Shown here: positions 62,163-64,000 of the stretch, one piece after another
Numbering within the stretch: the stretch's first letter is position 1
Layout of the letters: each line of letters opens with the position of its first letter
Assembly (NCBI RefSeq): GCF_000948985.2
Contig: NZ_CP059734.1
Location: forward strand, 124,001 to 188,000
Direction of reading: 5' to 3'
DNA: 64,000 bases
Source: Thalassomonas viridans
GTDB lineage: Bacteria; Pseudomonadota; Gammaproteobacteria; Enterobacterales; Alteromonadaceae
Position numbers and translations under genes: made by a program
Notes under the pieces: generated by a model
Told to the model about the DNA's origin: nothing
What the model saw: the letters and a program-made list of their open reading frames with translations, nothing else
Database searches by the model: none

Positions 62163-63545
62163 TTAAGGCCTTGAACTTATGGTAGAAATAAGGGGAAGAT
62201 CTTTGCCGCCGAGCGCCAGCATAAGATCTATGCGGTTGCTTGCCAGCTGGGTTTTTAACTGGATAACGCTGCTTTGCGCTTCCAGCGAGCGCTGCTGCGA
62301 CACCAATACCGTGGCATAATTCACCAGTCCTTTCTGGTATTGTTCAAAGGACAGGGTTTCCGCCTCAATGGCATTAAATTCGGCTTCAAGCGCCGTGGTT
62401 AATGTTTTTTTGGTGCTGGCATCTAAGGTCAGGGCATTTTCCACTGCGGTAAAGCTGTCGTAAATTTCAGCAACATAAACCTGTTCTGCCTGCCTTAAGT
62501 TCAGCCGGGCTATGTCTTCATTGGCTTTTAAACGTCCGGCGTTGAAAACCGGCGCCGTGACCCCGCCCAGCAGCGACCAGGCCAGGGAGGAAGAATCCAG
62601 CAGGTTCTCAACCTTAGGGGCCGACTGGCCGAGGGAGGCGGAGATATTCAGGCTGGGAAACCTTTGCTTATGGCTAAAAGCGAGATTGGCATCCGATGCC
62701 AGTAAGGATAGCCAGGCGGATTGAATCGAAGGCTTTTGCGCAACCAAGTCGGACGGGATCACCTGGCTGATATCTTCCAGCCACAGCGGAATTTCCCGGC
62801 TAAAATCAACCGAACCGCCGGGATATTGTCCCATTAAGCGTTCAAAGGTTCGGGTGGCGGTGACAACGACACTTTCCTGGGAGGCTACCCTAGATTGTTC
62901 GCTGGTGTATTCGTTGCGGGTAAGATAAACGTCAAGAGCTTCATTCAGGCCAAGTTTGTGTCCGCGCTCGACGATCAGCAGGTTATTTTTCGCTGCTTCC
63001 CGGCGGCTTTTATACAATTGCAGCAGCTGTTTTGCCTGGATAATTTCCAGGTAGGATTTGATTACCTCTGCCGCCAGGGTCTGTTTGCTTTGAATAAATG
63101 CCTGCTCAGCCGCCAGATAACTCAGGGTAGCGTTTTGTTCCGCTGCGGATAGTTTGCCCCATAAATCAAGCTCGTATGAAATATCCAGGGAAAGCTCGCT
63201 GTCGTTGCTGAAAGTATCGCTTGTGGTCTTGCGCCGCTGGCTGGTCAGCCCGGCGGTAATTTGCGGCCATAGTTCACTTTGGCTGACGGTAACCTTAAGC
63301 TTGTCCGCCGCCAGGGCATAAGCCTGCTGCTTTAATTGCTGATTGTTTTGTAAGGCAAAACTGACCATATCAGCGATAGAGTCATAATTTGGATTATCGC
63401 CGATCGCCTGTATTTCGGACCAGCCGGGAGGCAAGGTGATATTGAGTTTATCATGCAGATCGGCGCGCTCCGGCCCGTTATTGGCAGAGCAGGCGGTCAG
63501 GCTGATAACCAGCATACATATCAGGATTTTTTTCGAAAATTTCAA
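62163..63545 (-). CDS. Outer membrane efflux lipoprotein (TolC/NodT family)
   Basis: 460 aa with lipobox (ICMLVISLTAC|SAN). Two repeated outer-membrane-efflux domains of coiled-coil helices; markers are ISYELDLWGKLSAAEQNA (the DLWG motif of NodT proteins), LNISASLGQSAP and LLGGVTAPVFNAGRLKANE. First gene of the operon channel-adaptor-pump-regulator-kinase. The short gap to the adaptor gene (8 bases) implies one transcript. Confidence 0.92.
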   Translation of the reverse strand: MKFSKKILICMLVISLTACSANNGPERADLHDKLNITLPPGWSEIQAIGDNPNYDSIADMVSFALQNNQQLKQQAYALAADKLKVTVSQSELWPQITAGLTSQRRKTTSDTFSNDSELSLDISYELDLWGKLSAAEQNATLSYLAAEQAFIQSKQTLAAEVIKSYLEIIQAKQLLQLYKSRREAAKNNLLIVERGHKLGLNEALDVYLTRNEYTSEQSRVASQESVVVTATRTFERLMGQYPGGSVDFSREIPLWLEDISQVIPSDLVAQKPSIQSAWLSLLASDANLAFSHKQRFPSLNISASLGQSAPKVENLLDSSSLAWSLLGGVTAPVFNAGRLKANEDIARLNLRQAEQVYVAEIYDSFTAVENALTLDASTKKTLTTALEAEFNAIEAETLSFEQYQKGLVNYATVLVSQQRSLEAQSSVIQLKTQLASNRIDLMLALGGKDLPLISTISSRP

Positions 63546-63663
63546 AGCTAGCTGCCATGTTACTTTTTATTGGCAGCTAGCTTAACAAATGGCCGGTTAA
63601 TAAACGGTTATCAAAAAATAGAGGTGATAACTTTTTGTTCCGTTTATGTTTTATTTACTGCTA

Positions 63664-63999
63664 TTACCAGATTTCCCGGTATAGGTTGATCAAGTTTTTC
63701 CCTAATATTTTCTCTATCCGCAGGTCGGTAAAACCGGCTTTTTTCAGGTGCCAGGCAATAAGCTCCATGCGCCGCTCGCTGTTAAGATCTGGAATAAACG
63801 GCGGCCGTTCCGGCGTCTCCCCCGGTGCCGAAATGCCTGCGGCTATGCGCCTTTTTACCTCCTGGCGGATCATTTCCCGGTATTGCGGCGTATCGTTCAC
63901 GGGAATTATTCCCTGGTCGCTGCCGATGGAAACATAGTCTTCGCCGCAAACCTTTACCGCGTGCCTGATATGTTTGATCACTGTCTCGGCTTTGATTTC
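63664..63999 (-). CDS. M19 membrane dipeptidase, C-terminal part (runs off the window)
   Basis: The reading frame is open to the right edge, so the gene starts beyond 64000. The visible 112 codons give the end of a renal-dipeptidase-type enzyme: HAVKVCGEDYVSIGSDQG (zinc-site Asp), RPPFIPDLNSERRMELIAWHL and the closing KILGKNLINLYREIW. Zinc enzyme that splits dipeptides. Its direction is the same as the efflux operon with a gap of 118 bases. Confidence 0.88.
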   Translation of the reverse strand, partial: EIKAETVIKHIRHAVKVCGEDYVSIGSDQGIIPVNDTPQYREMIRQEVKRRIAAGISAPGETPERPPFIPDLNSERRMELIAWHLKKAGFTDLRIEKILGKNLINLYREIW

Positions 64000-64000
64000 G

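Noticed and set aside
1..64000. tRNA, rRNA or CRISPR genes and prophage structural genes
   Set aside because: I looked for cloverleaf-like GC-rich blocks, rRNA signatures and phage head or tail motifs on both strands and saw none. A covariance-model scan would be the decisive test for small RNAs.

Overview
The window reads as chromosomal DNA of a marine gammaproteobacterium, most likely of the Alteromonadales/Colwelliaceae type (Thalassomonas-like). This is an inference from the gene families: a multi-subunit Mrp Na+/H+ antiporter, two TonB receptors, secreted polysaccharide-active proteins, a PEP-CTERM-like protein and a Bacteroidetes-style class I lanthipeptide precursor. I ran no database search. 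Most of the window has a moderate GC content; 46.5-51.5 kb is clearly AT-rich and looks imported.

Layout. 0.1-8.5 kb: a universal stress protein, then a tightly overlapping Mrp-type antiporter operon (E, F, G, an A-tail/B fusion, C, D and two further D/A-like subunits). 9.4-22.6 kb: a TonB receptor, an ABC-2 exporter with two permeases, a PLP decarboxylase, SbnA-like and SbnB-like enzymes, a MATE exporter and a HisC-like aminotransferase all run in one direction to a terminator. A DUF1015/SbnI-like gene faces them. Serine kinase (SbnI), SbnA and SbnB together give a route from serine to 2,3-diaminopropionate. Near-identical Zur-like operators sit in front of both ends of the cluster, so I read it as a zinc-responsive metallophore locus. 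No NIS synthetase or NRPS is present. 22.9-26.2 kb: two secreted carbohydrate-related proteins, followed by a terminator with a group IIC intron inserted just behind it; the intron has lost almost all of its reverse transcriptase ORF. 27-32 kb: a cysteine desulfurase, a redox operon (CcdA, TlpA, ECF sigma, membrane anti-sigma candidate) with a small Cys protein upstream, and a DsbA-fold isomerase. 32.2-34.3 kb: an orphan lanthipeptide-like precursor, a strong inverted repeat and two decayed genes.

34.5-51.8 kb is an accessory zone: a periplasmic binding protein, a PEP-CTERM-like protein, a secreted protein of unknown role, two identical inverted copies of an IS3-family element (38560-39820 and 49719-50979), a CpxRA-like two-component system, a DUF4397-like lipoprotein gene split by a second IS type, and a large gene encoding a metallophosphoesterase fused to an Hsp90-like ATPase. 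The second IS3 copy splits that last gene, and its exact reading frame is restored when the IS and one 3-bp target duplication are removed. It is the best candidate here for an undescribed, probably defensive, system.

51.9-64 kb returns to core-like genes: a secreted M28 peptidase, a TonB receptor with a Fur-like box, and on the minus strand a tripartite RND efflux operon (outer membrane factor, adaptor, pump) continuing into its own response regulator and sensor kinase. A truncated M19 dipeptidase closes the window.
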